Source: Comamonas sp. NLF-1-9 (GTDB lineage: Bacteria; Pseudomonadota; Gammaproteobacteria; Burkholderiales; Burkholderiaceae_C). From it: a stretch of 64,000 nt of DNA. Numbering within the stretch: position 1 is the stretch's first letter; each line of letters starts with the position of its first letter. Where the stretch lies: assembly GCF_019195435.1 (NCBI RefSeq), contig NZ_CP078069.1:2604001-2668000 (forward strand), in the 5' to 3' direction. A model generated the notes under the pieces. That model saw only the letters and a program-made list of their open reading frames with translations, made no database searches and was not told the DNA's origin. The position numbers and the translations under genes were made by a program. This document shows positions 11,273 to 24,090 of the stretch, piece by piece.

Positions 11273-14014
11273 CTAGAGGGGCTGATGCTGCACCGCAGCA
11301 AAGGTCGCGTCCCAGAGCGCCAGCACGGTGTGGCGCTCCATCGCCAGCAGGTCGGGCGCGACGCGCGTGGCTTCCTCGTTGAGCCGTGCGCGGTGCTGCA
11401 TCTGGCGCAACTGGCGGTAGGCATTGGCCGCTGCATGGCCGACGCCCGCGGGCAGCAGCCCGGCCTGCTCGGCGCGTTCGAGCAGGCCGATGTTGCCCTT
11501 GTTCTCGCGCAGTTCGGGGTGCTCGCGCGAGTGGGCGAGCACCAGGTATTGCACGGCAAACTCCACGTCCACCATGCCGCCGCGGCTGTGCTTGACGTCA
11601 AACAGCGCGGGGTGTCCGCGGTGGGCGCCGTGCAGGCGCTCGCGCATGGCGATGATCTCGCTGGCCAGCTGCACCAGGTCGCGCGGTGCGGTGATCACCG
11701 CCTCGCGGATGGCGTCAAAGCGCTCGCGCAGCACGGGCGAGCCGAGCACGCAGCGCGCGCGCGTCATCGCCTGATGCTCCCAGGTCCAGGCGGTGTTGCT
11801 GCCGCGCTGCTGCTGGTAGGCGGCATAGGCGTCAAACGAGGTGACGAGCAGGCCGGAATTGCCGTTGGGGCGCAGCTGGGTGTCGATCTCGAACAGGTCG
11901 CCCTCGCCGGTTTTCACCGTCAACCAGGACAGCAGCTTGCGCACGAAGGCGGGGTAGATCTCCGCCGCCTTGTCGTCCGTGTCGTCGTAGGCAAACACCA
12001 GGTCCAGGTCGCTGCCATAGCCCAGTTCCTTGCCGCCGAGCTTGCCGTAGCCAATGATGGACAACTGCGGGCGCTCGCGGTGGCGGCCCTTGAACAGCTC
12101 CCAGCACCACTGGGTGGTCACGGCCAGCACGCTGTCGGCCAGCAGCGACAAGTCGTCGGCCACCTCTTCCACCGTCAGCCGTCGGTCCACGTCGCGCGCC
12201 AGGGTGCGAAACACCTCGGCGTGGTGCGCGCGGCGCAGCAGATTGAGCAGGGTTTCCTCGTCGTCTTCGCCGGTGGAGCGCAGCGAGGCGCGCCGCTCCT
12301 GCAGCTCGCGCGTGAAGGCGCTGGCGTCAAAACGCTCGACGAACAAGGCCTCGCTGGCCAGTTCGTCGATCACGCCCGGGTGCTGCTGCAGGTAGCGCGC
12401 CGGCCAGCGCGCCGCGCCCAGCAGCGTGAGCAGGCGGCGCAGCACCAGCGGGCGCTCGACCAGCAGCGCCAGATAGCTTTCGCGGCGCAGCAGCTGCTCC
12501 AGCCAGTCCAGCAGGCGCAGCGCCCCCTCTTCGGTGGCGCCGCCCTCGGTCAGCCATTGCCCCGCCTGGCGCAGGATGCGCATCAGCCGCTCGGTGGACT
12601 TGTCGCTGAGCTGGCGCACGCGCGGCTGCTGGTGCCAGTCCTGCATGCGCCGCCCCACGGTGGCCGGCTGGGCTTCGATCACCGCGTTCCAGTCGGCCGG
12701 CGGCTCCTCGCGCTGGCGGCAGCCCGGGCCTGAGCAGGTTTTCTTCTCGGGCCCGCCCAGGAGCGCGTCGAACTCGTGCGCCACGCGCTCGCGGTGGGCG
12801 TCGAGCTCGCGCAGGAATTCGCAACTGCCCATGCCCATGGTGTGCGCGATCCAGCCCAGGTCGTGGTCTTGCGTGGGCAGCACATGGGTCTGCTGGTCGT
12901 CCAGGTACTGGATGCGGTGCTCGACCTGGCGCAGGAAGACGTAGGCCTGGGCCAGCGCCTCGCTGCTTTCCTGCGGCATCAGGCCGGCGCGCGCCAGGCG
13001 CTGCAACGCCTCCAGCGTCGGGCGGCAGCGCAGCTCGGGGAATTGCCCGCCGCGCACCACCTGCACCAGTTGCACGGTGAATTCGATTTCGCGTATGCCG
13101 CCGCGCGAGAGCTTGACGTCGTTGGCGCGCTCGGGGTGGCCGGCGCAGCGGCGCTGCGCTTCCTGGCGGATCTGGCGGTGCAGCACGCGCAGCGCATCGA
13201 ACACCGCATAGTCCAGGTAACGCCGGAACACGAAGGGCAGCACCACCTGGCGCAGCGCCTGCACGTTGGGCGAAGCGATGCAGGCCGTGGGCGCGACCAC
13301 GCGGCTCTTGAGCCAGGCAAAACGCTCCCATTCACGCCCCTGCAGCCGCAGATAGTCCTGCAGCGCCGCAAGCGACATCGCCAGCGGCCCGGAGTTGCCG
13401 TGCGGGCGCAGCGCCAGATCGACGCGAAAGACGAAGCCGTCCTGCGTCTGCTCGCCAATCAGCGCGCTGATGCGCCGCACCGCCTGCACAAAGTATTCGT
13501 GGTTGGAGATGCGCCCGCGCCCGTCGGCCAGGCCGGCGGTTTCGCCGTCGCTTTCATAGATGCAGATCAGGTCGATGTCGCTGGAGACGTTGAGCTCGCG
13601 CGCGCCGAGCTTGCCCATGCCCACGACCCAGAGCTGGGCCACTTCGCCCGCGGCGTCCAGCGGTGCGCCATGTTGCGCGTCGAGCTGCTCGCGTACCTGC
13701 AGGCAGGCGCGGTCCAGCGCCAGCTCGGCCAGCGTGGTGAGGGCGGTGCAGATGTCTTCCAGCGGCGCCTGGCGTTCGCAGTCGAGCACCATCAGGCGCT
13801 CGACCACCAGCTGGCGCAGCACGCGCAGCGCCCCCGCGAGGTCTTGCCCCCGTGCCTGCAGCGCGTCGCAGCAGGCGGCCATGGCGGCGCGGTCGGGCAG
13901 ACCGGGCGCCAACAGGGTCCAGACCTCGGCATAGCGCCGGTGCAGGCGCTGGTACAGGCGCGAATGGGCGGCAAGACCAGCGGTGTGGACCGTGGTCTGT
14001 GGCGAGGTGCTCAT
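11273..14014 (-). CDS. glnE: Bifunctional glutamine synthetase adenylyltransferase/adenylyl-removing enzyme
   Basis: A 913-residue GlnE that adds AMP to, or removes it from, glutamine synthetase according to nitrogen status signalled by PII. It has two nucleotidyltransferase domains, each with the expected G-S-x-D-x-D motif: VGMGKLGARELNVSSDIDL near residue 145 (adenylyl-removing half) and IGYGKLGGKELGYGSDLDL near residue 665 (adenylylating half). KLSRGGIREIEF and KHSRGGMVDVEF, about 130 residues after each, are the paired conserved segments. Length matches the family. It is divergent from yhdP; about 190 bases with no recognisable gene separate its 3' end from the efflux adaptor start. Confidence 0.97.
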   Translation of the reverse strand: MSTSPQTTVHTAGLAAHSRLYQRLHRRYAEVWTLLAPGLPDRAAMAACCDALQARGQDLAGALRVLRQLVVERLMVLDCERQAPLEDICTALTTLAELALDRACLQVREQLDAQHGAPLDAAGEVAQLWVVGMGKLGARELNVSSDIDLICIYESDGETAGLADGRGRISNHEYFVQAVRRISALIGEQTQDGFVFRVDLALRPHGNSGPLAMSLAALQDYLRLQGREWERFAWLKSRVVAPTACIASPNVQALRQVVLPFVFRRYLDYAVFDALRVLHRQIRQEAQRRCAGHPERANDVKLSRGGIREIEFTVQLVQVVRGGQFPELRCRPTLEALQRLARAGLMPQESSEALAQAYVFLRQVEHRIQYLDDQQTHVLPTQDHDLGWIAHTMGMGSCEFLRELDAHRERVAHEFDALLGGPEKKTCSGPGCRQREEPPADWNAVIEAQPATVGRRMQDWHQQPRVRQLSDKSTERLMRILRQAGQWLTEGGATEEGALRLLDWLEQLLRRESYLALLVERPLVLRRLLTLLGAARWPARYLQQHPGVIDELASEALFVERFDASAFTRELQERRASLRSTGEDDEETLLNLLRRAHHAEVFRTLARDVDRRLTVEEVADDLSLLADSVLAVTTQWCWELFKGRHRERPQLSIIGYGKLGGKELGYGSDLDLVFAYDDTDDKAAEIYPAFVRKLLSWLTVKTGEGDLFEIDTQLRPNGNSGLLVTSFDAYAAYQQQRGSNTAWTWEHQAMTRARCVLGSPVLRERFDAIREAVITAPRDLVQLASEIIAMRERLHGAHRGHPALFDVKHSRGGMVDVEFAVQYLVLAHSREHPELRENKGNIGLLERAEQAGLLPAGVGHAAANAYRQLRQMQHRARLNEEATRVAPDLLAMERHTVLALWDATFAAVQHQPL

Positions 14015-14110
14015 GTTCAGGCGCCCCCGTGACAGCGCGCAAGCGCCCCTTCGGATTCACTGGTGCGGGTCATAATTCCTGACACTGCAATCCGATGTCG
14101 TGACCGAGGC

Positions 14111-17100
14111 GTGCCCACACATTCTCCCCGTTGGCTGAGATATCTGGCGAGCACGGCGCGATGGGCCCTGGGAATTTTGCTGGCGTTCTGGCTGCTGCTC
14201 GCGCTGGCATGGGCGACGTTGCATTGGTGGATTGTGCCGCGTATCGATGATTGGCGTCCGCTGCTGCAGCAACAGGCCCAGAAGGCGCTGGGTTTGCCGG
14301 TTCGGGTGGACAGGCTGCTTGCGCACAGCGAAGGCGTGCTGCCCACGCTGGAGCTGCAAGGCGTGCAACTGCTGGACGCCCAGGGCCGTCAGGCGCTGCA
14401 GCTGCCGCGCGTGCTCATTGCGCTGTCGCCGCGCTCGCTGCTGCGCCTGGGCCTGAGCCAGCTCTATGTGCAGGCGCCCGCGCTGCAACTGCGCCGCGAT
14501 GCCCAGGGCCAGGTGTTCGTCGCAGGCCTGCCGCTCACGCAAGACTCGGGCGAGGGTTCGGTGCTGGACTGGCTGCTGTCGCAAAGCGAGGTGGTGGTGC
14601 GCGGAGGCCGGCTCGAATGGCTCGACGAGCAACGCGCATTGCCCGTGGTCGAGCTCAGCGACGTCGACCTGGTACTGCGCGGCGGTGCCTGGCGGCATGC
14701 GCTGCGTCTGGACGCAACGCCGCCGGCGCACTGGGGCGCGCGGTTTTCGCTGCGCGCGCGCCTGCAAGAGCCCTTGTGGGACCCGCTGGGCAAGGCCTGG
14801 AGCCGCTGGAGCGGCCAGTGGTATGCCGAGCTGCCCGAGGTCGACCTGGTGCGCCTCGCGCCCTACCTTGATCTGCAGGGCGTGCAGGTGCAGGACGGAC
14901 GCGGCGCGCTGCGCGCCTGGGCCGACGTGCAGCAGGGGCGTGTGGCCCGCGTCGTCACCGACCTGGCGCTGCGCCGCGCGCAGGTGCAATGGGCCCGCGC
15001 CCTGCAGCCGCTGGCGCTGCAAGAGCTGGCGCTGCGCGCCGTGGCCGAGCCGCTGGAAGACGGCCTGCAGCTGGGCGCCGAAAACCTGCGCGTGCGCACC
15101 AGCGACGGCCTTGCCTGGCAGAGCAAGGCGCTGTCCTGGCGCGTGCAAGGCCAGGGTGCGCAGCGCCAGCAGCGCCTGCACGCCGAGCTGCTGGACCTGG
15201 CGCTGCTGGCGCGCATCGCCGAGCGACTGCCGCTTGAGGCAGCGCTGCGCGAGGCGCTTGCGCAATACGGCCCCGAAGGCCGCATCCACGACTTGCAGGC
15301 GCAATGGCAGGGGCAGGACGATGCGGTGTCGGCCTACGCCGTGCGCGGCCGCGCCTCGGACCTGGCGCTGGGCCAGGGCGGAGCGGGCGGCTGCGCGCCC
15401 AAGGTCTTCGGGCTGCGCGGCGCCAGCGGCAGCTTCGAGCTGAGCCAGACCGGCGGCAGCGCCGAGCTCGACATTCGCGACGGCCAGTTGCTGCTGCCCG
15501 GCGTGTTCGAAGACCCCTGCGTGCCGCTGCAGAGTCTGCAGGCTTCGGTGCGCTGGCAGATCGAGGGCGAGCACATCCGCGTGGACAGCGAGAACCTGCG
15601 CTTTGCCAACGCCGACGCCGAGGGCCGCGCGCGCCTGCACTGGCGCACCGGCGAGGGTGCGCAGCCGCGCCTGCCCGGCATGCTCGACCTGTCGGGCACG
15701 CTGGTGCGCGCCGACGGCACGCGCGTACACCGCTACCTGCCGCTGGCGGTGGACGCCGAGGCGCGCCACTATGTGCGCGACGCCATCACCGCAGGCGCCA
15801 GCAAGGAGGTGAACTTCCGGGTGCGCGGCGATCTTGCCGACCTGCCCTTTGCCAACGGCGAAGCAGGGGAATTCCACATTGCCGCGCGCATCCGGGACGC
15901 CACGCTGGTGTACGTGCCACGCGCCCTGCAGACGCCGGGCGACAAGCCCTGGCCCGCGCTCAGCGGCCTGTCGGGCATGCTGGTGTTCGACCGCGCCAGC
16001 ATGCGCGTCGACGGCGCGGCCGGCCAGGTGCAGGGCCGCCCGCGTCTGAAGGTGTTGCAGGTCGATGCGCGCATCCCCGATCTGCAGAGCCCGCAGTTGC
16101 AGGTGCAAGGCGAGGTGCAGGGGCCGCTGGCCGAGATGCTCGCCTTTGTGCGCGGCTCGCAAGTGGCCGACTTGACCGAGGGCGCGCTCGACCAGATGCA
16201 GGCGCGCGGCGAAGCCGCCTTGCAGCTCAAGCTGCGCCTGCCGATTGCCGCCTTGCAGCGCAGCCGGGTCGAAGGCCGGATCGCGCTGGCGGGCAATGAG
16301 CTGCGCCCCGCACCGGGCGCGCCGCTGCTCACGCAGCTGCACGGCGCGGTGGCCTTTTCCGAGCGCGGCTTCACGCTTGAACAGGTGCGCGCCCAGGCGC
16401 TGGGCGGCGAGCTGCAACTGACCGGCGGCCTGCAGCCAGCGCCCGGCGGCGGCGAGCCGCAACTGCAATTGCAGGCGCGCGGCCGAGCGAGCAGCGCCGG
16501 CCTGCACGCCGCGGCCGAGCCCGGCGGCCTGCTGGCACGGCTGGCCGCGCGCCTGCAGGGCAGCGCCGACTACCAGCTGGCGCTGGGCATGCACCACGGC
16601 CTGCCCGAAGTGCGGCTCACTTCGGATCTTGCCGGCATGGCCCTTGATTTGCCGGCGCCGCTGGGCAAAACCGCAGAGCAGCCGCTGGCGCTGCGCTATG
16701 AAAACCGCATCAGCACGGCGAGCGCCGCCGGCGGCGAGTTGCGTGAGCAGCTGCAGCTTGAGCTTGGCGAGCGGCTTTCGCTCAGCTATCTGCAAAAGCC
16801 CGCTGCCGCCGATCGGGCGCCGCAGGTGCTCGCCGGCCAGGTGGTGCTCGGCGGCGGCAAGGCGGTAGCGGGCGAGAGCGGCGTGCACGCGCTGGTGCGG
16901 CTGGATGCGCTCGACCTGGACGCCTGGGAGGCGCTGGAGGCGAGCGCCGCGGGCGGCAGCAGGCCGGCGCGCTCGCCCTGGCAGCCCGACACGCTCGAAC
17001 TGCAAGTGGGCACGCTCACCGTGCGCCAGCGCCAGCTGCACGAACTCAGCGCCCATGCCCGCGCGCGCGGCGAGAGCTGGAATGCCGAACTCACGGCGCG

Positions 17101-18112
17101 CGAGCTGCAAGGCCAGCTCGCCTACCAGGCGCCCGACGCCGCCCAGCCCCAGGGCCTGGTGCGCGCACGCCTGGCGCGTCTGTCCTGGCCCAAGGCCGAG
17201 CAGGCGCACATGGACAGGCTGCTCGACGCCGACGCGGGCGAGCTGCCGGCGCTCGACGTGCAGGTGCAGGACTTCGAGCTGCACGGACACCATCTGGGCC
17301 AGCTCGATCTGCAGGCGGTCAACCGCAACACCGGCGATGGCCAGCGTGAATGGCGGCTGTCGCGCCTCAATCTGGAGATGCCCGAGGCGAGCTTCAGCTC
17401 CAGCGGCAACTGGGCGCTGCTGGGCCACGCCGGGCCCGACGCGCGCCGGCGCACGGTGCTCAAGTTCGAGCTCAAGCTGCGCGATTCGGGCGAGCTGCTC
17501 GCGCGCCTGGGCATGCCTGGCGTCCTGCGCCGTGGCGCGGGCGAACTGCAAGGGAGCATAGGCTGGCTCGGCCCGCCGGTGGCGCCCGACTATGCGAGCA
17601 TGACCGGCGAGATGAAGCTGGACATGCAGTCCGGCCAGTTCCTCAAGGCCGATCCCGGCCTGTCCAAGCTGCTCGGCGTGCTCAGCCTGCAGGCGCTGCC
17701 GCGGCGCTTTTCGCTGGATTTTCGCGACGTCTTCAGCGCCGGTTTTTCCTTCGATTTCGTGCGCGCCGACCTGCAGATCGAACAAGGCGTGGCGCGCACC
17801 AACAACCTGCAGATGAAGGGGGTGAACGCCGCCGTGCTGATGGAAGGCACGGCAGACATCGCGCACGAGACCCAGAATCTGCATGTGGTGGTCGTGCCCG
17901 AGCTCAACACCCTCACCGCCTCGCTCGTGGCCACGGCCATCAACCCGGTGCTGGGCCTGGGCAGCTTTCTTGCGCAGTTCGTGCTGGGTGACCGGCTGGT
18001 GAAGGCCGCCACGCGCGAATTCCAGATCGAAGGCACCTGGAGCGAGCCGCAAGTGCGTGCGCTACGCTCGGGCGCGGATGGCACCGCAACGCACAAGGAG
18101 GAGCAGCCGTGA
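14111..18112 (+). CDS. yhdP: YhdP family AsmA-like protein (outer-membrane lipid transport)
   Basis: A 1333-residue protein of the AsmA-like group (YhdP/TamB/YdbH) that bridges the periplasm and carries phospholipids to the outer membrane. One membrane helix near the start (about residues 15-35) is followed by a very long periplasmic beta-rich region. The C-terminal segment IAHETQNLHVVVVPELN...NPVLGLGSFLAQFVLGDRL is strongly family-like. The chosen start is the GTG at 14111, six bases after GACCGAGG, giving MPTHSPRWLRYLASTARW. The frame is open back to a GTG at 14063. The stop overlaps the next start by four bases (GTGA), so the nitrilase-family gene is translationally coupled. Confidence 0.9.
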   Translation: MPTHSPRWLRYLASTARWALGILLAFWLLLALAWATLHWWIVPRIDDWRPLLQQQAQKALGLPVRVDRLLAHSEGVLPTLELQGVQLLDAQGRQALQLPRVLIALSPRSLLRLGLSQLYVQAPALQLRRDAQGQVFVAGLPLTQDSGEGSVLDWLLSQSEVVVRGGRLEWLDEQRALPVVELSDVDLVLRGGAWRHALRLDATPPAHWGARFSLRARLQEPLWDPLGKAWSRWSGQWYAELPEVDLVRLAPYLDLQGVQVQDGRGALRAWADVQQGRVARVVTDLALRRAQVQWARALQPLALQELALRAVAEPLEDGLQLGAENLRVRTSDGLAWQSKALSWRVQGQGAQRQQRLHAELLDLALLARIAERLPLEAALREALAQYGPEGRIHDLQAQWQGQDDAVSAYAVRGRASDLALGQGGAGGCAPKVFGLRGASGSFELSQTGGSAELDIRDGQLLLPGVFEDPCVPLQSLQASVRWQIEGEHIRVDSENLRFANADAEGRARLHWRTGEGAQPRLPGMLDLSGTLVRADGTRVHRYLPLAVDAEARHYVRDAITAGASKEVNFRVRGDLADLPFANGEAGEFHIAARIRDATLVYVPRALQTPGDKPWPALSGLSGMLVFDRASMRVDGAAGQVQGRPRLKVLQVDARIPDLQSPQLQVQGEVQGPLAEMLAFVRGSQVADLTEGALDQMQARGEAALQLKLRLPIAALQRSRVEGRIALAGNELRPAPGAPLLTQLHGAVAFSERGFTLEQVRAQALGGELQLTGGLQPAPGGGEPQLQLQARGRASSAGLHAAAEPGGLLARLAARLQGSADYQLALGMHHGLPEVRLTSDLAGMALDLPAPLGKTAEQPLALRYENRISTASAAGGELREQLQLELGERLSLSYLQKPAAADRAPQVLAGQVVLGGGKAVAGESGVHALVRLDALDLDAWEALEASAAGGSRPARSPWQPDTLELQVGTLTVRQRQLHELSAHARARGESWNAELTARELQGQLAYQAPDAAQPQGLVRARLARLSWPKAEQAHMDRLLDADAGELPALDVQVQDFELHGHHLGQLDLQAVNRNTGDGQREWRLSRLNLEMPEASFSSSGNWALLGHAGPDARRRTVLKFELKLRDSGELLARLGMPGVLRRGAGELQGSIGWLGPPVAPDYASMTGEMKLDMQSGQFLKADPGLSKLLGVLSLQALPRRFSLDFRDVFSAGFSFDFVRADLQIEQGVARTNNLQMKGVNAAVLMEGTADIAHETQNLHVVVVPELNTLTASLVATAINPVLGLGSFLAQFVLGDRLVKAATREFQIEGTWSEPQVRALRSGADGTATHKEEQP

Positions 18113-18924
18113 AGGTCGCAGCCCTGCAGATGGTTTCGGGCGTTGCACCCGAGGACAACTTCGCCCAGGCGCGCGCCTTGATCGCGCAGGCGGCGCGCGC
18201 GGGTGCCGAGCTGCTGGTGCTGCCCGAGTACTTCGCCGCCATGGGCATGCGCGACACCGACAAACTGGCGCTGGCCGAAACGCCGGGCGACGGGCCTATC
18301 CAGCGCTGGCTTGCGCAGAGCGCGCGCGAGCACGGCGTCTGGCTGGTGGGCGGCACGCTGGCGCTGCGCGGCAGCGAACCGGGGCGGGTGCGCAACAGCT
18401 CACTGGTGTTCGATCCGCAGGGGCGGCAGGTGGCGCGCTACGACAAGGTCCATCTGTTCGTGCTCGACCGCGCGGCCGAGCAGTTCGACGAGGCGCGCAC
18501 CATTGCGCCGGGCAGCGCGCCGGTGCGGTTCGCGCTCACCGCGCGCGACGGCAGCCGCTGGCGCGTGGGCTTGTCCGTCTGCTACGACTTGCGCTTTCCC
18601 GAGCTCTACCGGGCGCATGCCGCCGGCGGCTGCGAGCTGCTGCTCGTGCCCAGCGCTTTCACCTGGACCACGGGACGCGCCCATTGGGAGCTGCTGCTGC
18701 GCGCGCGGGCGATTGAAAATCAGGCTTACGTCCTTGCCGCGGCCCAGGGCGGCCAGCACCAAAACGGCCGGCGCACCTGGGGCCATAGCATGGTGGTCGA
18801 CCCCTGGGGCGAGGTGCTCGCGCAGCACGCCGAAGGGCCGGCCGTGGTCGTGGCCGAGCTGGACGCGGCGCGCCTGGCGCAAGTGCGCGGCCAGTTGCCC
18901 GCGCTGCGCCATCGGGTGCTGTAG
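18109..18924 (+). CDS. Carbon-nitrogen hydrolase (nitrilase superfamily, Nit1-like)
   Basis: A 271-residue amidase of the Nit branch. The Glu-Lys-Cys triad is visible at Glu40 (LVLPEYF), Lys113 (YDKVHLF) and Cys158 (LSVCYDLRFPELYR). Closest character is to Nit1/NitFhit-type deaminated-glutathione amidases, which repair a transamination side product, but other omega-amidase-like substrates are possible. The start is GTG at 18109, behind a very strong AAGGAGGAG ribosome site inside the yhdP 3' end, with a four-base overlap. The gene is followed 10 bases later by the convergent OmpA-like gene. Confidence 0.93.
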   Translation: MKVAALQMVSGVAPEDNFAQARALIAQAARAGAELLVLPEYFAAMGMRDTDKLALAETPGDGPIQRWLAQSAREHGVWLVGGTLALRGSEPGRVRNSSLVFDPQGRQVARYDKVHLFVLDRAAEQFDEARTIAPGSAPVRFALTARDGSRWRVGLSVCYDLRFPELYRAHAAGGCELLLVPSAFTWTTGRAHWELLLRARAIENQAYVLAAAQGGQHQNGRRTWGHSMVVDPWGEVLAQHAEGPAVVVAELDAARLAQVRGQLPALRHRVL

Positions 18925-18934
18925 TCCGCCGCGC

Positions 18935-19582
18935 TCAACCGCGCTGGCGCTCGCCCACGTAGATCTCCACGCGGCGGTTGCGCGCACGGCCTTCGGCGCT
19001 GTCGTTGCTCGCAATCGGTTCGTAGGAGCCGCGCCCCGCCACCTGGATGCGCGCCGGATCGACACCGCGGTCGGCCAGGAAATTGCGCGCGCTGATCGCA
19101 CGCTGCAGCGACAGCGGGTCGTTGATCGCGTCCGAGCCGGTGGAGTCGGTGTGGCCGATGATGCGCACTTCCGTCGCCGGGTTGGCGCGCAGGCTCTGCG
19201 CGAAGCGCTCGAGCACCGGGCGGAAGTTGGGCTCGATGTCGGCGCGGCCGCTGGCAAAGGAGATGTCGCTCGGGATGTCGAGCTTGAGCTGGTTGTCCGC
19301 GGTCTGCGTCACCGCCACGCCGGTGCCGCGGGTGGCGCTCTGCATGTCGCGCTTTTGCTGCTCCATGTGCTGCGACCAGACATAGCCGCCGAGCGCGCCC
19401 AGGCCCGCGCCCACCACGGCGCCCGTGCCCACGGAGCCGCCGGCGACGGCGCCCAGGGCGGCGCCGCCCAGCGCGCCTATGCCGGCCCCGGTGGCGGTGT
19501 GGCGTTGGGTATCGCTCATGTTGGCACAGCCGGCGAGCATGGCTGCGGCGGCGAGCGCGGTGATGATTCGGGTATGACGCAT
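18935..19582 (-). CDS. OmpA family lipoprotein with glycine zipper
   Basis: A 215-residue outer-membrane lipoprotein. The lipobox is LAGC with Cys19. Residues about 30-65 form a glycine zipper (repeated GxxxG, AGIGALGGAALGAVAGG). Residues 100-215 form an OmpA peptidoglycan-binding domain with GHTDSTGSDAIND and LSLQRAISARNFLADRGVD, including the Asp and Arg that hold diaminopimelate. It is of the YiaD/Pal-like type and tethers the outer membrane to the wall. It ends convergently with the nitrilase-family gene. The 50-residue membrane-protein gene lies 18 bases upstream on the same strand, so the two may share a transcript. Confidence 0.93.
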   Translation of the reverse strand: MRHTRIITALAAAAMLAGCANMSDTQRHTATGAGIGALGGAALGAVAGGSVGTGAVVGAGLGALGGYVWSQHMEQQKRDMQSATRGTGVAVTQTADNQLKLDIPSDISFASGRADIEPNFRPVLERFAQSLRANPATEVRIIGHTDSTGSDAINDPLSLQRAISARNFLADRGVDPARIQVAGRGSYEPIASNDSAEGRARNRRVEIYVGERQRG

Positions 19583-19600
19583 GGTGTGCTTCCTTTCCTG

Positions 19601-19753
19601 CTACTTTTCGTCTTCAGGCGGCGACGGGGCGTTCGGGCCAGGGTCGTCGTCGCGGCGCAGTTCACCGCGCTTGCGCCCGGAAAACATGGTCCACCAGATC
19701 AGCAGCAAAAACAGTGCCAGTGCCAGCATGGCTTCAAGGAAAATCAGCAACAT
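19601..19753 (-). CDS. Small single-helix membrane protein (50 residues), unrecognised
   Basis: A short frame read from an ATG at 19753 to a TAG at 19601. Residues 1-23 (MLLIFLEAMLALALFLLLIW) form one strongly hydrophobic helix, followed by an Arg/Lys stretch (GRKRGELRR) and an acidic, proline-rich tail (DDDPGPNAPSPPEDEK). This is the layout of a small inner-membrane protein with a cytoplasmic tail. Its start triplet overlaps that of divergent mltA (shared bases CATG). An internal ATG at residue 9 would be the alternative start. It lies 18 bases upstream of the OmpA-like gene. I do not recognise a family. Confidence 0.6.
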   Translation of the reverse strand: MLLIFLEAMLALALFLLLIWWTMFSGRKRGELRRDDDPGPNAPSPPEDEK

Positions 19754-20909
19754 GTTGCCCAGCCCAGTGCGTCAAGTCATCGTCGCCTTCATTGTAGGAG
19801 TGCTGGCCGGATGTGCGAGCCGCGCGCCCGCGCCGGCGCCCGCTGGCGTGCCGCCCGAGGCGGGCGCGCCGGTGCAGCTCGGCCCGCTGGGCGGGCCGCT
19901 CGCGGTGCCCGGCACCCTGAGCCAGTACCGCAGCCGCTGGGTGCCCGCCAGTTGGGAGGAGCTGCCCGGCTGGCAGGAAGACCCACTGCACGAAGCCTGG
20001 GATGCCTGGCTGCGCAATTGCGAGCGCCCGGCGCCGGCGTTTGCGCCGCTGTGCCCCGAAGCCCGGCGCCTGTCGATCGCCAGTGAAGAAGAGCAGCGCG
20101 CCTGGATGCAAGAGCGCCTGCGCCCCTACCGCATCGAGGCGGCGGACGGCAACGCCAACGGCCTGCTCACCAGCTATTTCGAGCCCGAGCTGCAGGCCGC
20201 GCGCGTGCGCGGCAATGGCTATGAGGTGCCGCTGTACGCGCCGCCGCCCGGCCTGCCGGCCAGGCAGCCCTGGTATACGCGCGAGCAGATCGAAACCCTG
20301 CCCGAGGTGCAGGCCCGGCTGGCCCCCCGCGTGATTGCCTGGCTGCGCGATCCGATAGAGGCGCTGGTGCTGCACATCCAGGGCACGGGGCGCCTGCGCC
20401 TGCAGGAGGCCGACGGCAGCACGCGGCTGGTGCGCGTGGCCTTTGCCGGCACCAACAACCAGCCCTACCAGAGCGTGGGCAAATGGCTGCTGGAGCGCGG
20501 CCTGGTGCGCGACGCCACCTGGCCGGGCATCAGCGCCTGGGCGCAGGCCAACCCGGCGCGCGTGCAGGAGATGCTCTGGGCCAATCCGCGCTACGTCTTC
20601 TTTCGCGAGGAGCCGCTCGACGCGCTCACCGCCGAGGCCGGTCCGCGTGGCGCCCAGGGCGTGCCGCTCACGCCCGGGCGCTCGATTGCGGTCGACAGAA
20701 ACAGCATCCCTTACGGCACGCCGGTCTGGCTGGCCAGCGACGGGCCGAGTGCCCACCTGGCGCGCCTGGTGATGGCGCAGGACACCGGCAGCGCCATCGT
20801 CGGCGCGGTGCGGGCCGATTATTTCGCCGGCTCGGGCGAGGCGGCGGGCGAGCTCGCCGGGCGGCTCAAGCAAAACCTTCGCCTGTGGGCGCTTTGGCCG
20901 CGCCAGTAA
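19752..20909 (+). CDS. mltA: Membrane-bound lytic murein transglycosylase A
   Basis: A 385-residue lipoprotein (lipobox VLAGC, Cys21) that cleaves glycan strands of peptidoglycan, releasing anhydromuropeptides at the outer membrane. The MltA barrel spans about residues 130-290 with GLLTSYFEPEL and LHIQGTGRLRL. The C-terminal 3D domain carries the catalytic Asp in VMAQDTGSAIVGAVRADYF followed by GSGEAAG. The start could be ATG 19752 or GTG 19767; both keep the signal peptide. The ATG overlaps the start codon of a divergent 50-residue gene. Transketolase follows after 48 bases. Confidence 0.95.
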   Translation: MLPSPVRQVIVAFIVGVLAGCASRAPAPAPAGVPPEAGAPVQLGPLGGPLAVPGTLSQYRSRWVPASWEELPGWQEDPLHEAWDAWLRNCERPAPAFAPLCPEARRLSIASEEEQRAWMQERLRPYRIEAADGNANGLLTSYFEPELQAARVRGNGYEVPLYAPPPGLPARQPWYTREQIETLPEVQARLAPRVIAWLRDPIEALVLHIQGTGRLRLQEADGSTRLVRVAFAGTNNQPYQSVGKWLLERGLVRDATWPGISAWAQANPARVQEMLWANPRYVFFREEPLDALTAEAGPRGAQGVPLTPGRSIAVDRNSIPYGTPVWLASDGPSAHLARLVMAQDTGSAIVGAVRADYFAGSGEAAGELAGRLKQNLRLWALWPRQ

Positions 20910-20957
20910 AATGCCGGGTTTACCGCAATTGCGCGCAGTCTTGCGCTTCTTTTCCCC

Positions 20958-24019
<3,062 letters not shown>

Positions 24020-24037
24020 AGCGCCTGCGCCAGCCAT

Positions 24038-24067
24038 GAAAAAACGCACCCTCGGGTGCGTTTTTTC
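24038..24067 (+). terminator. Intrinsic terminator after gap
   Basis: The arm GAAAAAACGCACC, loop CTCG and arm GGTGCGTTTTTTC form a perfect 13-bp stem ending in a T-run. It is placed 18 bases after the gap stop. The A-run on the left arm makes it usable for the convergent SGNH gene as well. Confidence 0.92.
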
Positions 24068-24090
24068 ATGCTCGCGCGGCGCGCGCCCGT

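Noticed and set aside
14057..18052. 1331-codon open frame opposite yhdP
   Set aside because: Antisense shadow of yhdP with biased composition and no domain.
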